A stretch of 53,495 nucleotides of DNA from JBBARC01 sp040400005 (GCA_040400005.1 JBBARC010000019.1:1-53495), one strand, 5' to 3'; shown: positions 33,184 to 41,886, counted from the first letter of the stretch. The notes: generated by a model from the sequence alone, not told the origin. Numbers and translations: made by a program.

Positions 33184-35385
33184 TTAAGCCGCTTCATCCT
33201 GCGGCGGCAAACGGCCGGTGCGGGTGGGTAGCAGCATGAAGGCAGGGATATCGGTGCCAAAGCCGGTAACCGAGGGGCCGAGATCGTCGTCGCGGCGGAA
33301 GCGGCTGCGGTCACGATCCCTGTCCCTGGGGGGAGGCGGCGGTTCGCGGGTGAAGTCGCGCGGCTGGTCGCGGTCAGAGTCGCGGCCAGAGTCGCGGCCA
33401 GAGTCGCGGCCAGAGTCGCGGCCAGAGTCACGAGCAGAATCACGAGCAGAATCACGGCCAGTTTCGCGACCCGGGTCGCGGCTCGACTCGCCGCGGGCAT
33501 CACGAGGTGCCGTGCGGCTATGGTCGCGGCCTTGGTTGCGCGGTTGGTCGCGATTCTGGTCACGCGGTTGATCCCGGGCGCCTGTGCGGGCGGGTGCGCG
33601 ATCAGGCTCGGCGGCCATGTCTGGTGCCCGGTCGATCGGCTGGGTGGTTTCTACCGCAGGAGCGGTCTCACTACGACCACGCCCCGGGCCACGGCCACGG
33701 CCGCGGCCACGGGCGGGTTGTGCCTCTTTGCGCGGGGCAGTCTCATCGCCGCTCGCATCGGCGCGCGGCGAGTCGTTGCTGCCCGATGGGCGGCTAGATT
33801 GGCGGCCACCGGAACGCGGCGCGCTACTATCATCCTTACCACCACGGCCACGGCGCTTGCGGCTGTCGCCTTCGCCCCATTCAACGGTATCCAGCCCAGG
33901 CACGTCCATGCGGGCAATCGGGCTGCCGGTGAGTTTTTCGATGGCTTCTACCGCCAAACGGTCTTCCGGGCAGGCCAGAGTGTAGGCGTGGCCAATTTTG
34001 CCGGCACGGCCGGTGCGGCCAATGCGGTGCACGAAATCTTCCGCGTGGTGCGGCACATCGAAATTGAACACATGGCTTAGGCCGCCAATGTCGATACCGC
34101 GGGCGGCAACATCGCTGCACACCAGCAATTGCAGGTCACCGGCTTTGAATTTTTCCAATGTGGCAAACCGGGTCGGCTGCGGCATATCGCCATGCAGCGA
34201 CCCCACCGAAAACCCGTGGCGCGACAAAGATTTGTACAGAATATCAACATCGCGCTTGCGATTGCAGAAAATCAGCGCGTTTTGCACCTCTTCTGATCTG
34301 ATCAGCCGGCGCAATGCTTCGCGCTTGTCGTGGGTTGCAACCAACGCCAGGCCGGTGGTGATGGTCACCGCAACGGATGCCGATTTGCTTACCGAAATCA
34401 TGCGCGGGTTTTGCAAAAACGCATCTGATAGCCGGCGAATTTCCGGCGCCATGGTGGCCGAGAAAAACAGGGTTTGGCGGTTTTGCGGCAACAGGCCAAC
34501 AATGCGCTCAACATCGGGGATAAACCCCATATCCAACATGCGATCGGCTTCGTCGATCACCAGCACGCGGGTGTCGGTTAGCAACAGGCCGCCTCGTTCG
34601 AACAGATCGAGCAGCCGGCCCGGCGTTGCAATCAACACATCCACGCCGCGCATCAGCGCATCTTTCTGGTCGTTCAGGCTTTCGCCGCCGATCAGCAGCG
34701 CGTGGTTAAGTTTAAGGTATTTGCCATACTGCACGAAATTTTCGGCAACTTGCAGCGCAAGTTCCCGGGTGGGTTCCAGAATAAGCGAACGCGGCATCCG
34801 GGCGCGGGCGCGCGATCCCGAAAGAATATCCAACATCGGCAAGGTGAAGCCGGCGGTTTTGCCGGTCCCGGTTTGGGCAACGCCCATCACATCGCGGCCA
34901 GCCAGCACCACAGGAATAGCCTGCGCCTGGATCGGCGTTGGCTTGGTGTAGCCCTTCTCGATCAGCGCCCGCAAAATGGGTTCCGATAGGCCAAGATCGG
35001 CAAAGGTAATCTCTGGCTCGGCGTCAGGTTCAGGCACGCTCGATGCGACAAAAACCTCGGTTTCGGTTTCAGTTTCATCGTCGGAATCGTCGTCACTATC
35101 GGCCAGCACATCATCGCCAATCGCCACGGCATCGGCGACATCGGCCATAATAATGGGCGGCGCAATCAGCTCGGGCTGTTCATCCGCCGCCACAACAGCT
35201 TGGCTCTCGGCGGCTAGTTCAGGTTGGCTCTCGGCGGCTAGTCCAGGTTGGCTCTCCGCTGCTGGTCCAGGTTGGCTCTCCGCTGCTGGTCCAGGTTGGC
35301 TCTCCGCCAAAGCAATTGCTTCCACAGCGTTGATATCGCGTGGGTGTGCAGTCTCATCGGCCCCAGGGGCACTGTCTTGGTTCAA
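33184..35385 (-). CDS. DEAD-box RNA helicase with repeat-rich N- and C-terminal extensions
   Basis: This 733-residue helicase carries the whole RhlE-type core between about residues 120 and 500: ADLGLSEPILRALIEKGYTK, AQTGTGKT, DEAD (as IDEADRMLDMG), SAT, ARGIDI, HRIGRTGRAG. Before the core lie about 110 residues with tandem ESQPxxAA repeats and an acidic stretch. After it come about 230 residues rich in Arg, Asp and Gly, including RGRGRGPGRGR and eight DSxR repeats. Such tails bind RNA and promote condensate-like assembly. The start is TTG 35385 with a weak ribosome site. It precedes the m5U methyltransferase gene. Confidence 0.93.
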   Translation of the reverse strand: MNQDSAPGADETAHPRDINAVEAIALAESQPGPAAESQPGPAAESQPGLAAESQPELAAESQAVVAADEQPELIAPPIIMADVADAVAIGDDVLADSDDDSDDETETETEVFVASSVPEPDAEPEITFADLGLSEPILRALIEKGYTKPTPIQAQAIPVVLAGRDVMGVAQTGTGKTAGFTLPMLDILSGSRARARMPRSLILEPTRELALQVAENFVQYGKYLKLNHALLIGGESLNDQKDALMRGVDVLIATPGRLLDLFERGGLLLTDTRVLVIDEADRMLDMGFIPDVERIVGLLPQNRQTLFFSATMAPEIRRLSDAFLQNPRMISVSKSASVAVTITTGLALVATHDKREALRRLIRSEEVQNALIFCNRKRDVDILYKSLSRHGFSVGSLHGDMPQPTRFATLEKFKAGDLQLLVCSDVAARGIDIGGLSHVFNFDVPHHAEDFVHRIGRTGRAGKIGHAYTLACPEDRLAVEAIEKLTGSPIARMDVPGLDTVEWGEGDSRKRRGRGGKDDSSAPRSGGRQSSRPSGSNDSPRADASGDETAPRKEAQPARGRGRGRGPGRGRSETAPAVETTQPIDRAPDMAAEPDRAPARTGARDQPRDQNRDQPRNQGRDHSRTAPRDARGESSRDPGRETGRDSARDSARDSGRDSGRDSGRDSGRDSDRDQPRDFTREPPPPPRDRDRDRSRFRRDDDLGPSVTGFGTDIPAFMLLPTRTGRLPPQDEAA
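33370..33465. repeat. Eight 12-bp tandem repeats encoding DSxR
   Basis: Unit GCGGCCAGAGTC is repeated eight times head to tail with decay at the right end (ACGAGCAGAATC twice, then ACGGCCAGTTTC). On the coding (minus) strand each unit gives Asp-Ser-Gly/Ala-Arg. Being a multiple of three, copy-number change keeps the frame. Confidence 0.93.
35198..35307. repeat. 24-bp tandem repeats encoding ESQPxxAA
   Basis: Four full copies (35198, 35222, 35246, 35270) and a partial fifth of a 24-bp unit beginning GGTTGGCTCT. Copies 3 and 4 are identical, pointing to recent duplication. They lie in the N-terminal extension of the large DEAD-box helicase and keep the frame. Confidence 0.93.
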
Positions 35386-35587
35386 AATATCGTCTCGATT
35401 GTTTTAGGGTAAAAATGGCAATTAGGTGAACGGGCAGGCACACGCAGCGCTCACGCGCGAAATCGGGCCCACGGCCGGGAGGTCTGGTGTCACAACGCAT
35501 GACCTCTCCGCCTCACCAGCCGCTCTATCCCCAACGCCGCCGCCAAAGTCAAGCAAATCCGCACCATGGCTGGGGTGCATAGATGGG
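35386..35587. other. Divergent leader region, helicase to ruvB
   Basis: This is the left part of a 398-bp gap between the helicase and ruvB genes. No gene is visible. A 6-bp inverted repeat GAGGTC/GACCTC spans a 16-base loop near 35490-35515. The helicase promoter should lie here. Confidence 0.4.
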
Positions 35588-35730
35588 GTAAGGTCTTCTT
35601 TGACTTCCGAAAAAAAGCAAAAGACTTTTATGACGCTGGTTCCGATGTTGCGGTGGCAGCGTCGCCCGAGCCCCCACGTATTAAAAGTCTTTTTGCTTCT
35701 TTTTCTTCAGAAAAAGAAGGTTCTACCCCT
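35588..35730. repeat. Composite palindromic element d
   Basis: The left arm is a diverged variant with TGACTTCCGAAAAAAAGC in place of the clean hairpin. A core with CGGTGGCAG (35651-35659) follows, then an intact long-version right arm: hairpin 35696-35719, 10-bp stem, TTCA loop. It lies in the divergent gap upstream of ruvB. Confidence 0.88.
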
Positions 35731-35783
35731 CATCTTATACCCCCACGCCGTGCGACTCGGCCCGCCACTGCTACACGCCATAT

Positions 35784-36860
35784 GTGTCTAAGCGCCCCCA
35801 ACTGCCCGCCAATCACGATGCGGACGACCAGCCCCGTGCCGTTGACCCGGCACGGGGATCGTTGGATGCGGCCGAGGCATCGTTGCGGCCGCAGACGCTG
35901 GCGGAATTTGTTGGGCAAAAAGCCAGCCGCGAGAATTTGGCGATTTTTATCGAAGCCGCGCGCGGGCGGGGCGATGCGCTGGATCACGTGCTGCTGCACG
36001 GGCCGCCGGGCTTGGGCAAAACCACGCTGGCGCAGATTGTGGCGCGCGAGTTGGGGGTGGGGTTTCGTGCGACCTCGGGGCCGGTTATTCAGCGTGCCGG
36101 CGATTTGGCAGCGATACTGACCAATCTCGAGGCGCGTGATGTGTTGTTTATTGACGAAATTCACCGCCTGCAGCCGGCGATTGAGGAAATTCTCTATCCC
36201 GCGATGGAGGATTTTGAGCTTGATCTGATTATCGGCGAAGGGCCGGGGGCGCGCAGTGTGCGCATTGATTTGCAGCCGTTTACGCTGGTGGGGGCAACCA
36301 CCCGGGCGGGGCTGCTGGCAACCCCGCTGCGTGATCGCTTTGGCATTCCCCTGCGGCTGATTTTTTATAGCGCCGAGGAGCTGACGCTGATTGTGAAGCG
36401 CGGCGCCGAGAAGTTGGGGTTTGCGTTGACCGATGACGGCGCGCGCGAAATCGCCAAACGATCGCGCGGCACGCCGCGCATTGCCGGGCGGTTGCTGCGC
36501 CGGGTGCGTGATTTTGCCAGTGTTGCCGGGCAATCGCCGATCGACCGGGCGGTGGCCGATGCTGCCTTGCTGCGGTTAGAAGTGGATGCGCAAGGGTTAG
36601 ATGCGATGGATAGGCGCTATTTGCGCCGCATTGCCGAGCATCATGCCGGCGGGCCGGTGGGGGTGGAAACCCTGGCGGCGGCGTTGTCGGAGGCGCGCGA
36701 CACGCTGGAAGATGTGATCGAGCCGTTTTTGATTCAGGAAGGCTTTGTGCTGCGCACGCCACGCGGCCGTATGCTGGGCGGGCCGGGTTGGCAGTATCTC
36801 GGGCTGCGCCCGCCGGCAGCACCGGCGCAAAGCGATTTGCTGGACGGGGCAAGCGGGTGA
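35784..36860 (+). CDS. ruvB: Holliday junction branch migration ATPase RuvB
   Basis: This 358-residue AAA+ motor has LRPQTLAEFVGQ, Walker A GPPGLGKT, Walker B FIDEIHRL, sensor GATTRAGLL and the C-terminal winged helix ending in RTPRGRMLGG. With RuvA it drives branch migration during recombination repair. The start is GTG 35784. The usual partners ruvC and ruvA are not upstream; the gene is preceded by palindromic element d and followed by element e, then ybgC. Confidence 0.97.
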   Translation: MSKRPQLPANHDADDQPRAVDPARGSLDAAEASLRPQTLAEFVGQKASRENLAIFIEAARGRGDALDHVLLHGPPGLGKTTLAQIVARELGVGFRATSGPVIQRAGDLAAILTNLEARDVLFIDEIHRLQPAIEEILYPAMEDFELDLIIGEGPGARSVRIDLQPFTLVGATTRAGLLATPLRDRFGIPLRLIFYSAEELTLIVKRGAEKLGFALTDDGAREIAKRSRGTPRIAGRLLRRVRDFASVAGQSPIDRAVADAALLRLEVDAQGLDAMDRRYLRRIAEHHAGGPVGVETLAAALSEARDTLEDVIEPFLIQEGFVLRTPRGRMLGGPGWQYLGLRPPAAPAQSDLLDGASG

Positions 36861-36873
36861 ATGCGAAAAAATA

Positions 36874-37020
36874 AGAATTTTCTTTTTGACTTCCGAAAAA
36901 AGAAACAAAAAAGACTTTTTGACGTTTGGTTCGGCGAACGCGGTGGCAGGGTTGCCCCAGGCCCAGCATTTCAAAAGTCTTTTTGCTTCTTTTTCTTCAG
37001 AAAAAGAAGAGTCTTACTTT
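36874..37020. repeat. Composite palindromic element e
   Basis: The left arm is the diverged TGACTTCCGAAAAA variant, as in element d. The core contains CGGTGGCAGGGTTGCCCC (36941-36958) followed by AGGCCCAGCATT. The right arm is intact long-version: hairpin 36986-37009, tail GAAGAGTCTTACTT. It lies between ruvB and ybgC on the same strand. Confidence 0.9.
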
Positions 37021-37054
37021 CACCCGATTGCCCTGATTTGCTAGACCCCCCACC

Positions 37055-37495
37055 TTGATTTTTGAACTGTCCCCCGGCGCATGGGCGCATGACTATCAGT
37101 GCCGCGTGTATTTTGCCGATACCGATGCGGGGGGCGTGGTCTACCACGCCAATTACTTGGCGATGGCAGAATCCGCGCGCACCGAGGCGCTGCGTGAGGC
37201 CGGCGTGCCGCACAGCGAACTGGTTTCCTCACATGGCGTGAGTTTCATTGTACGGCGCGCCGAAATCGAGTATCTGCGGCCGGCAAGGCTGGATGATCTG
37301 CTGACGATTCGCACAATTTGTGTGGCGGCGGGTGGTGCCAGTGCGACGCTGAAGCAGATTTTTCTGTGTGCAGACCAGCCACTTGCGCGACTGACCGTGC
37401 GCTTAGGCTGCGTGTCGGTGGTTGATTTTAGGCCGGCGCGCCTGCCACCAAAATGGCGGGCGGCGATGATGATGGTGCCGCCAGACCCGGGCTGA
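37055..37495 (+). CDS. ybgC: Tol-Pal-associated acyl-CoA thioesterase YbgC
   Basis: This 146-residue hot-dog-fold thioesterase has the family motif YFADTDAGGVVYHANYLAMAE, with the catalytic Asp and the central helix HANYL. It hydrolyses short acyl-CoA or acyl-ACP in the cytosol and is classically the first gene of the tol-pal cluster. The TTG start at 37055 is used; no better upstream start is visible. TolQ follows after 34 bp. Confidence 0.93.
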   Translation: MIFELSPGAWAHDYQCRVYFADTDAGGVVYHANYLAMAESARTEALREAGVPHSELVSSHGVSFIVRRAEIEYLRPARLDDLLTIRTICVAAGGASATLKQIFLCADQPLARLTVRLGCVSVVDFRPARLPPKWRAAMMMVPPDPG

Positions 37496-37529
37496 CCCCG
37501 GTTTTGGCCGAGAATTAAGGAGATTTCAC

Positions 37530-38246
37530 GTGGACCATACAGTGGATGCCGCAGCGTTAGCGGTACCGGGCGCCGATCTTTCGCTGCTCGGCCTGTTTTT
37601 ACAGGCCGATATTGTGGTGAAGCTGGTGATGGTGCTGCTGCTTTTTGCCAGCGTCTTCGTATGGGGCGTGGTGTTTGAAAAAGTGATGCTGCTGCGTAGG
37701 GCCAACGCTGAGGCGGATGCGTTTGAAGACCGTTTTTGGTCGGGTGGCAGCCTGGAAGACCTTTATGACGTGGAAGGTGCCCGCCCGAGCCACCCGATGG
37801 CGGCAGTGTTTGGGGCGGCCATGGGCGAATGGAAGCGCAGTGCGCGCGTGGTGGGTGCCGATATGGCACGCGGCAGTGTGCGCGACCGGATCGATCGGGC
37901 CATGAACGTGACCATTATGCGCGAACTGCAAAAAATCGAACGCCACATGATTGTGCTGGCCTCCGTTGGGGCAGTGGCCCCGTTTGTTGGGCTGTTCGGC
38001 ACGGTGTGGGGCATTATGCATAGCTTTTCGGCGATTGCCGCCATGCACAACACCAATTTATCCGTGGTGGCGCCGGGCATTGCGGAAGCGTTGTTTGCCA
38101 CCGCCATTGGCCTGGTGGCGGCGATCCCATCGGTGCTGGCGTATAACCAGATCAGCACCATGATCGGGCGTTTTGCCAACCGGCTGGAAGGGTTTGGCTC
38201 AGAATTCGGCGCGATCCTATCCCGCCAGGGCGAGGAGGCCGCCTGA
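37530..38246 (+). CDS. tolQ: Tol-Pal proton-channel protein TolQ
   Basis: This 238-residue inner-membrane protein of the MotA/TolQ/ExbB family has three membrane helices: about residues 20-50, 148-170 (SVGAVAPFVGLFGTVWGIMH) and 185-210 (EALFATAIGLVAAIPSVLAY). It forms the proton channel with TolR to energise TolA. GTG 37530 has a strong TTAAGGAG upstream. The tolR start is 2 bp after its stop. Confidence 0.96.
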   Translation: MDHTVDAAALAVPGADLSLLGLFLQADIVVKLVMVLLLFASVFVWGVVFEKVMLLRRANAEADAFEDRFWSGGSLEDLYDVEGARPSHPMAAVFGAAMGEWKRSARVVGADMARGSVRDRIDRAMNVTIMRELQKIERHMIVLASVGAVAPFVGLFGTVWGIMHSFSAIAAMHNTNLSVVAPGIAEALFATAIGLVAAIPSVLAYNQISTMIGRFANRLEGFGSEFGAILSRQGEEAA

Positions 38247-38247
38247 T

Positions 38248-38715
38248 ATGGCAGGCGGGTTAATCGGCGGGCCGGGCAGCGGCGGGCGTAGCCGGGCGCG
38301 TTACCGGCCGCTGGCAGAAATTAACGTAACGCCGATGGTGGACGTGATGCTGGTGTTGCTGATCATCTTTATGGTGGCGGCACCGTTAATGACCAGCGGG
38401 GTGGATGTTGATCTGCCGAAAGCCGATGCCAAACCGCTTAACAGCGATGCCAAGCCGCTGACGGTATCGATCAAAGCGGATGGATCAATCTTTATTCAGG
38501 AAGAACCGATTACCCAGGCCGCCCTGGTTGATAAGCTTGCGGCTATTTCTGCCAACGATCTGACCCGGCGGATATTTGTGCGGGCGGATCAAAGCATTGC
38601 TTACGGCCAGGTGATGCAGGTGATGGCGACCATTGGTAAAGGCGGCTTTACCAAAGTTGCCTTGCTGGCCGAGGGCGGCGGTGGTGCACCGCCGGCCGCG
38701 GCGGCGCCGAAATAG
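38248..38715 (+). CDS. tolR: Tol-Pal protein TolR
   Basis: This 155-residue ExbD/TolR-type protein has a single membrane helix INVTPMVDVMLVLLIIFMVA with the proton-path Asp32, and a periplasmic domain ending in a Gly/Ala/Pro tail. ATG 38248 has GAGGAGG a few bases upstream and is correct for the family; the frame upstream overlaps tolQ without homology. It couples the proton gradient to TolA with TolQ. Confidence 0.95.
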   Translation: MAGGLIGGPGSGGRSRARYRPLAEINVTPMVDVMLVLLIIFMVAAPLMTSGVDVDLPKADAKPLNSDAKPLTVSIKADGSIFIQEEPITQAALVDKLAAISANDLTRRIFVRADQSIAYGQVMQVMATIGKGGFTKVALLAEGGGGAPPAAAAPK

Positions 38716-38734
38716 GGCAGGGTGTAATACCCTG

Positions 38735-39664
38735 ATGCGCAGTGATTTAGGACGTACTTTTTGGGTATCGGCGGCGCTGCATGCGGCGGTGCTGGCGCTG
38801 GCGTTTGTCAGTTTGCCGGCGGAAGTGCCGCCGCCACCGCCTGAGGACCAAAGTTTTGACGTGGTGATGGACGGCACCACCGACGAGGCGGTGCAAAAAG
38901 GCGAGGCGCCATCCAAGATTGCCGCCCAAGCCGATGCGCCAACGCCAAGCGACGAGCCACCGGCCAAGGAGCCGCCCAAAACGCCGGATACGGAACCACC
39001 GCCGCCACCGCCACCGCCGCCGCCACCCCCACCGCCGCCGGATGAGCCGAGCGTTGTGCCGCCCAAGCCGGATGTGACGCCGCCGCCGAAACTCACGCCG
39101 GAGCCCGCGCCGGTAAAACCGCCGCCGCCCAAGCCGCCAGTGGTGAAACCGCCGCCGGTGCCGGTAAAGCCGGTGGACACGCGCAAGACGCAGCCGAATG
39201 TGACCAAGAACCCGGCGCCCGATACGGATAGTTTTATGAACACGCTGGAGCCGCTGCTGGCTAAGCAACCGCAAATAGCGCCGCCCAAGCGCACAGTGAA
39301 CCCAAGCCGTGGCGGTAAACCTGGCGGCGGTGGCGCTAAATATGGCGCGATGGCTGGGCTAACTGATGGGCAGCAACGCCAGATCGGCGATTCCGTACGG
39401 CGTTGTTATACGCAGGACACGGCGGCGAAAGATTACGCCAAGTATTCGGTGATGATCACGGTCACCGTGGACTCCACCGGCGAGGTGCGCCCGCCAGTGG
39501 TATACAGTGACGCCGACTTGGCGCGGATGGGGAGCGATTCTGGCTTTCGCGCGTTTGCTGAACGCTCGGCTAGCGCCGTGCTCGACCCGACCTGTTCAAA
39601 ACTACCAATCCCGCCCGATAAATTAGGGCAAACTGCCACGCTGACATTTAGATTTCGCCCGTAA
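38735..39664 (+). CDS. tolA: Tol-Pal protein TolA with proline-rich spacer
   Basis: This 309-residue protein has an N-terminal membrane anchor with Ser12-x3-His16, matching the Ser/His pair of TolA/TonB that contacts TolQ. The central domain is proline-rich, with 15 consecutive prolines, rather than the long Lys/Ala helix of enterobacterial TolA. The C-terminal domain (about 200-309) has two cysteines (RRCYTQ and DPTCSK) that could pair as in TolA domain III. It spans the periplasm to reach Pal/TolB. ATG 38735 starts the anchor. Confidence 0.92.
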   Translation: MRSDLGRTFWVSAALHAAVLALAFVSLPAEVPPPPPEDQSFDVVMDGTTDEAVQKGEAPSKIAAQADAPTPSDEPPAKEPPKTPDTEPPPPPPPPPPPPPPPDEPSVVPPKPDVTPPPKLTPEPAPVKPPPPKPPVVKPPPVPVKPVDTRKTQPNVTKNPAPDTDSFMNTLEPLLAKQPQIAPPKRTVNPSRGGKPGGGGAKYGAMAGLTDGQQRQIGDSVRRCYTQDTAAKDYAKYSVMITVTVDSTGEVRPPVVYSDADLARMGSDSGFRAFAERSASAVLDPTCSKLPIPPDKLGQTATLTFRFRP

Positions 39665-39717
39665 GCCCACCGCCAACCACGGCAATACCGACGCGCCACG
39701 ACCATGGGAGTTTTTTG

Positions 39718-41124
39718 ATGACAAACAAATTTTTGGCCACCGGCCTGCCAGTCGCCGCCGCGGTCGCCCGCCGAGGATTTTTAGGCGCATCGGCAGGCTT
39801 GGGGGCGGGAATGGCTTTTGCGCGCGCAGCGGTGGCGCAATCGGTGCTGGCGCCGCCTGCCGCCCCTGCGTCTACCGGCGCACCGCCCGCCGACCAGACC
39901 GCCGTCATTGATGTTCTTCACGCGCGCACCGAGCCGATACCGATTGCGATCACCGGCCTATCGGGGGGCGCGATCGATTTTGGCAGCGTGATCACTGCCG
40001 ATCTGGCGCGCAGCGGGCTGTTCCGGCCGATCGATCAGGCCGCCTTTATTGGTGGCGATTCGGCGCAGGCACCTAATTTTCAGAATTGGAAGGCGATCGG
40101 TGCCCACGCGCTGGTGACCGGCACAATTACCGGCACCGACCCGCTGCGAGTTGAATTTCGCCTGTGGGACGTGCTTGCCGGCCAGCAACTGCAAGGCACC
40201 GCCTACACCACGGGCGCGACCAACTGGCGCCGCATCAGCCATATCATCGCCGATGTCATCTACGAGCGGTTATTAGGCGACAAAGGCTATTTTGATACCC
40301 AGGTGGTATATGTAGCGGCGACCGGGCCGCGCGGGCGCCAGGTGAAGCGGTTATCCATTATGGACCAGGATAGCGCCAATAACCGCACCTTAACAGATGG
40401 TTCTTGGCTTGTGTTAACGCCTAGGTTTAACCCGGTGCGCGACCAGATTGCGTTCATGAGCTACGCCAACAACCGCCCGCGGGTGTATTTGTTCGATCTC
40501 ACCACCGGCCGCCAAACCGTGATGGGCGAATTTGAAGGCATGAGCTTCGCCCCGCGGTTTGCCCCTGATGGCGGCAGTTGCATCCTGTCGGTCACGCGCG
40601 GTGGCGGGTCGGATATTTTTGTTGTTGATACTAGCGGCCGATCGCCGCGCCGCCTGACCAGTTCAGGGTCGATTGATACCAGCCCGTGCTATTCGCCGGA
40701 TGGATCACAGATTGTGTTCAATTCCGATCGCGGTGGCGACCAGCAGCTTTATGTGATGAGCGCCAGCGGCACCGGGGTTAAACGCATATCGTTCGGGCGC
40801 GGCCGCTACGCAACGCCGGTGTGGTCGCCGAGCGGCGATCTGATTGCCTTTACCCGGCTTTCTGGCGGCACCTTTGCGATTGGCGTGATGCAGCCTGATG
40901 GCAGTGGCGAGCGGATATTATCGGAAAGCTATTCGGTGGAAGGGCCAACCTTTGCGCCGAACGGGCGGGTGCTGATGTTCTGGCGCGAAACCCAGGCGCG
41001 CGACGATTATGGCAATGGGTTTTCGTCGCGGCTGGTGTCGATTGACACCAGCGGGTTTAACGAGCGCGAGGTGCCAACGCCGACCAATGCGTCCGATCCG
41101 GCGTGGTCGCCGCTGAACGCGTGA
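39718..41124 (+). CDS. tolB: Tol-Pal periplasmic propeller TolB
   Basis: This 468-residue TolB has an N-terminal alpha/beta domain (VIDVLHARTEPIPIAITGL onward) and a C-terminal six-bladed propeller with repeats such as PCYSPDGSQIVFNSDRGGDQ. The leader holds a twin-arginine motif ARRGFLGAS before the hydrophobic stretch, suggesting Tat export in place of Sec. ATG 39718 has GGGAG upstream; TTG 39715 is less likely. It follows tolA by 53 bp and precedes pal. Confidence 0.95.
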   Translation: MTNKFLATGLPVAAAVARRGFLGASAGLGAGMAFARAAVAQSVLAPPAAPASTGAPPADQTAVIDVLHARTEPIPIAITGLSGGAIDFGSVITADLARSGLFRPIDQAAFIGGDSAQAPNFQNWKAIGAHALVTGTITGTDPLRVEFRLWDVLAGQQLQGTAYTTGATNWRRISHIIADVIYERLLGDKGYFDTQVVYVAATGPRGRQVKRLSIMDQDSANNRTLTDGSWLVLTPRFNPVRDQIAFMSYANNRPRVYLFDLTTGRQTVMGEFEGMSFAPRFAPDGGSCILSVTRGGGSDIFVVDTSGRSPRRLTSSGSIDTSPCYSPDGSQIVFNSDRGGDQQLYVMSASGTGVKRISFGRGRYATPVWSPSGDLIAFTRLSGGTFAIGVMQPDGSGERILSESYSVEGPTFAPNGRVLMFWRETQARDDYGNGFSSRLVSIDTSGFNEREVPTPTNASDPAWSPLNA

Positions 41125-41227
41125 GCGGGCGGCTGATTATTTCTGCGTAATGTCAAGATTTCTGCGGTTTTTCAGTAACAAAGCCCGCAACATTGCTTGA
41201 CCCCGCAACGGCGCGCGGCGTATCCGC

Positions 41228-41255
41228 TTGAAAGTGCCGAGCGTGCGGGCAATAT
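41228..41255 (+). promoter_or_regulatory. Possible sigma-70 promoter for pal
   Basis: TTGAAA at 41228-41233 is followed after 16 bp by CAATAT at 41250-41255, 56 bp before the pal start. A second AT-rich hexamer CTATAT lies at 41260. It fits an internal promoter for pal in the 186-bp tolB-pal gap; the match is by eye only. Confidence 0.35.
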
Positions 41256-41310
41256 CCCCCTATATGCCGCGCCTCCAACGTATTACGTCGCTGTCAGGAT
41301 TGGATTAACC

Positions 41311-41793
41311 ATGAAGTTTAATGTTGTGGGCGCAGTTGCCGCCCTTGCTCTACTCGCCGCATGCTCGCATACCCCGCCCGTCACCACCGGCGGCAACGGC
41401 GGCGCTGGCAACACCAGCACGGCTGGCACGGTTCTTCCTGGTAGCCAGGAAGATTTGGTGCAGACCGCCGGCGATCGCGTGTTCTATGATTTCAACAAAT
41501 CCAGCCTGAGCGAAGAAGCCCAGGGCACACTGGGCAAACAGGCCGCTTGGCTTGCCAAATACCCCAGCGTTTCGGTGCAGGTTGCCGGCAACACCGATGA
41601 TCGCGGCACCGCCGAATACAACCTGGCACTGGGCCAGCGCCGCGCTGGGGCTGCCCGCGATTTCTTGGTTGCCAAGGGCGTGTCGTCCAGCCGCATCAGC
41701 ACCATCAGCTACGGCAAAGAACGCCCAACTGCGCTGGGTGACGACGACCAGGCCTGGTCGCAGAACCGCAACGCGCTCACCTCGGTTAAGTAG
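41311..41793 (+). CDS. pal: Peptidoglycan-associated lipoprotein Pal
   Basis: This 160-residue outer-membrane lipoprotein has lipobox LAAC (Cys18), a short Gly/Thr linker and an OmpA-like domain. The segment GNTDDRGTAEYNLALGQRRA contains the Asp and Arg that grip diaminopimelate in peptidoglycan; GNTDD replaces the commoner GHTDE. It ties outer membrane to murein and TolB. ATG 41311 is correct by signal peptide. A strong terminator follows. Confidence 0.97.
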   Translation: MKFNVVGAVAALALLAACSHTPPVTTGGNGGAGNTSTAGTVLPGSQEDLVQTAGDRVFYDFNKSSLSEEAQGTLGKQAAWLAKYPSVSVQVAGNTDDRGTAEYNLALGQRRAGAARDFLVAKGVSSSRISTISYGKERPTALGDDDQAWSQNRNALTSVK

Positions 41794-41849
41794 TCACGCA
41801 TAGGTCGCGGCTTTGGCGGCGATCTGGGTTTAACTAACAGGCGTTTAAG

Positions 41850-41886
41850 AAAAGGCTCGGGTGCCGTTTGGTGCCCGGGCCTTTTT
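41850..41886 (+). terminator. Rho-independent terminator after pal
   Basis: AAAAGGCTCGGG pairs with CCCGGGCCTTTT (one G-U), and the inner TGCC/GGTG extends the stem around a GTTT loop. A run of five T follows. It lies 57 bp after the pal stop and before cpoB, so cpoB probably has its own promoter or depends on read-through. Confidence 0.88.

Noticed and set aside
32153..33187. 344-codon open frame on the plus strand
   Set aside because: It is antisense to the m5U methyltransferase and Arg/Ala/Thr-rich without family motifs.
33370..35307. Possible CRISPR-like repeats
   Set aside because: The 12- and 24-bp repeats are contiguous, have no spacers, keep the reading frame and lie inside a helicase gene.
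38485..39294. Gly-rich 269-codon open frame on the minus strand
   Set aside because: It is the complement of the proline-rich TolA spacer. Poly-Gly arises from the poly-Pro codons.
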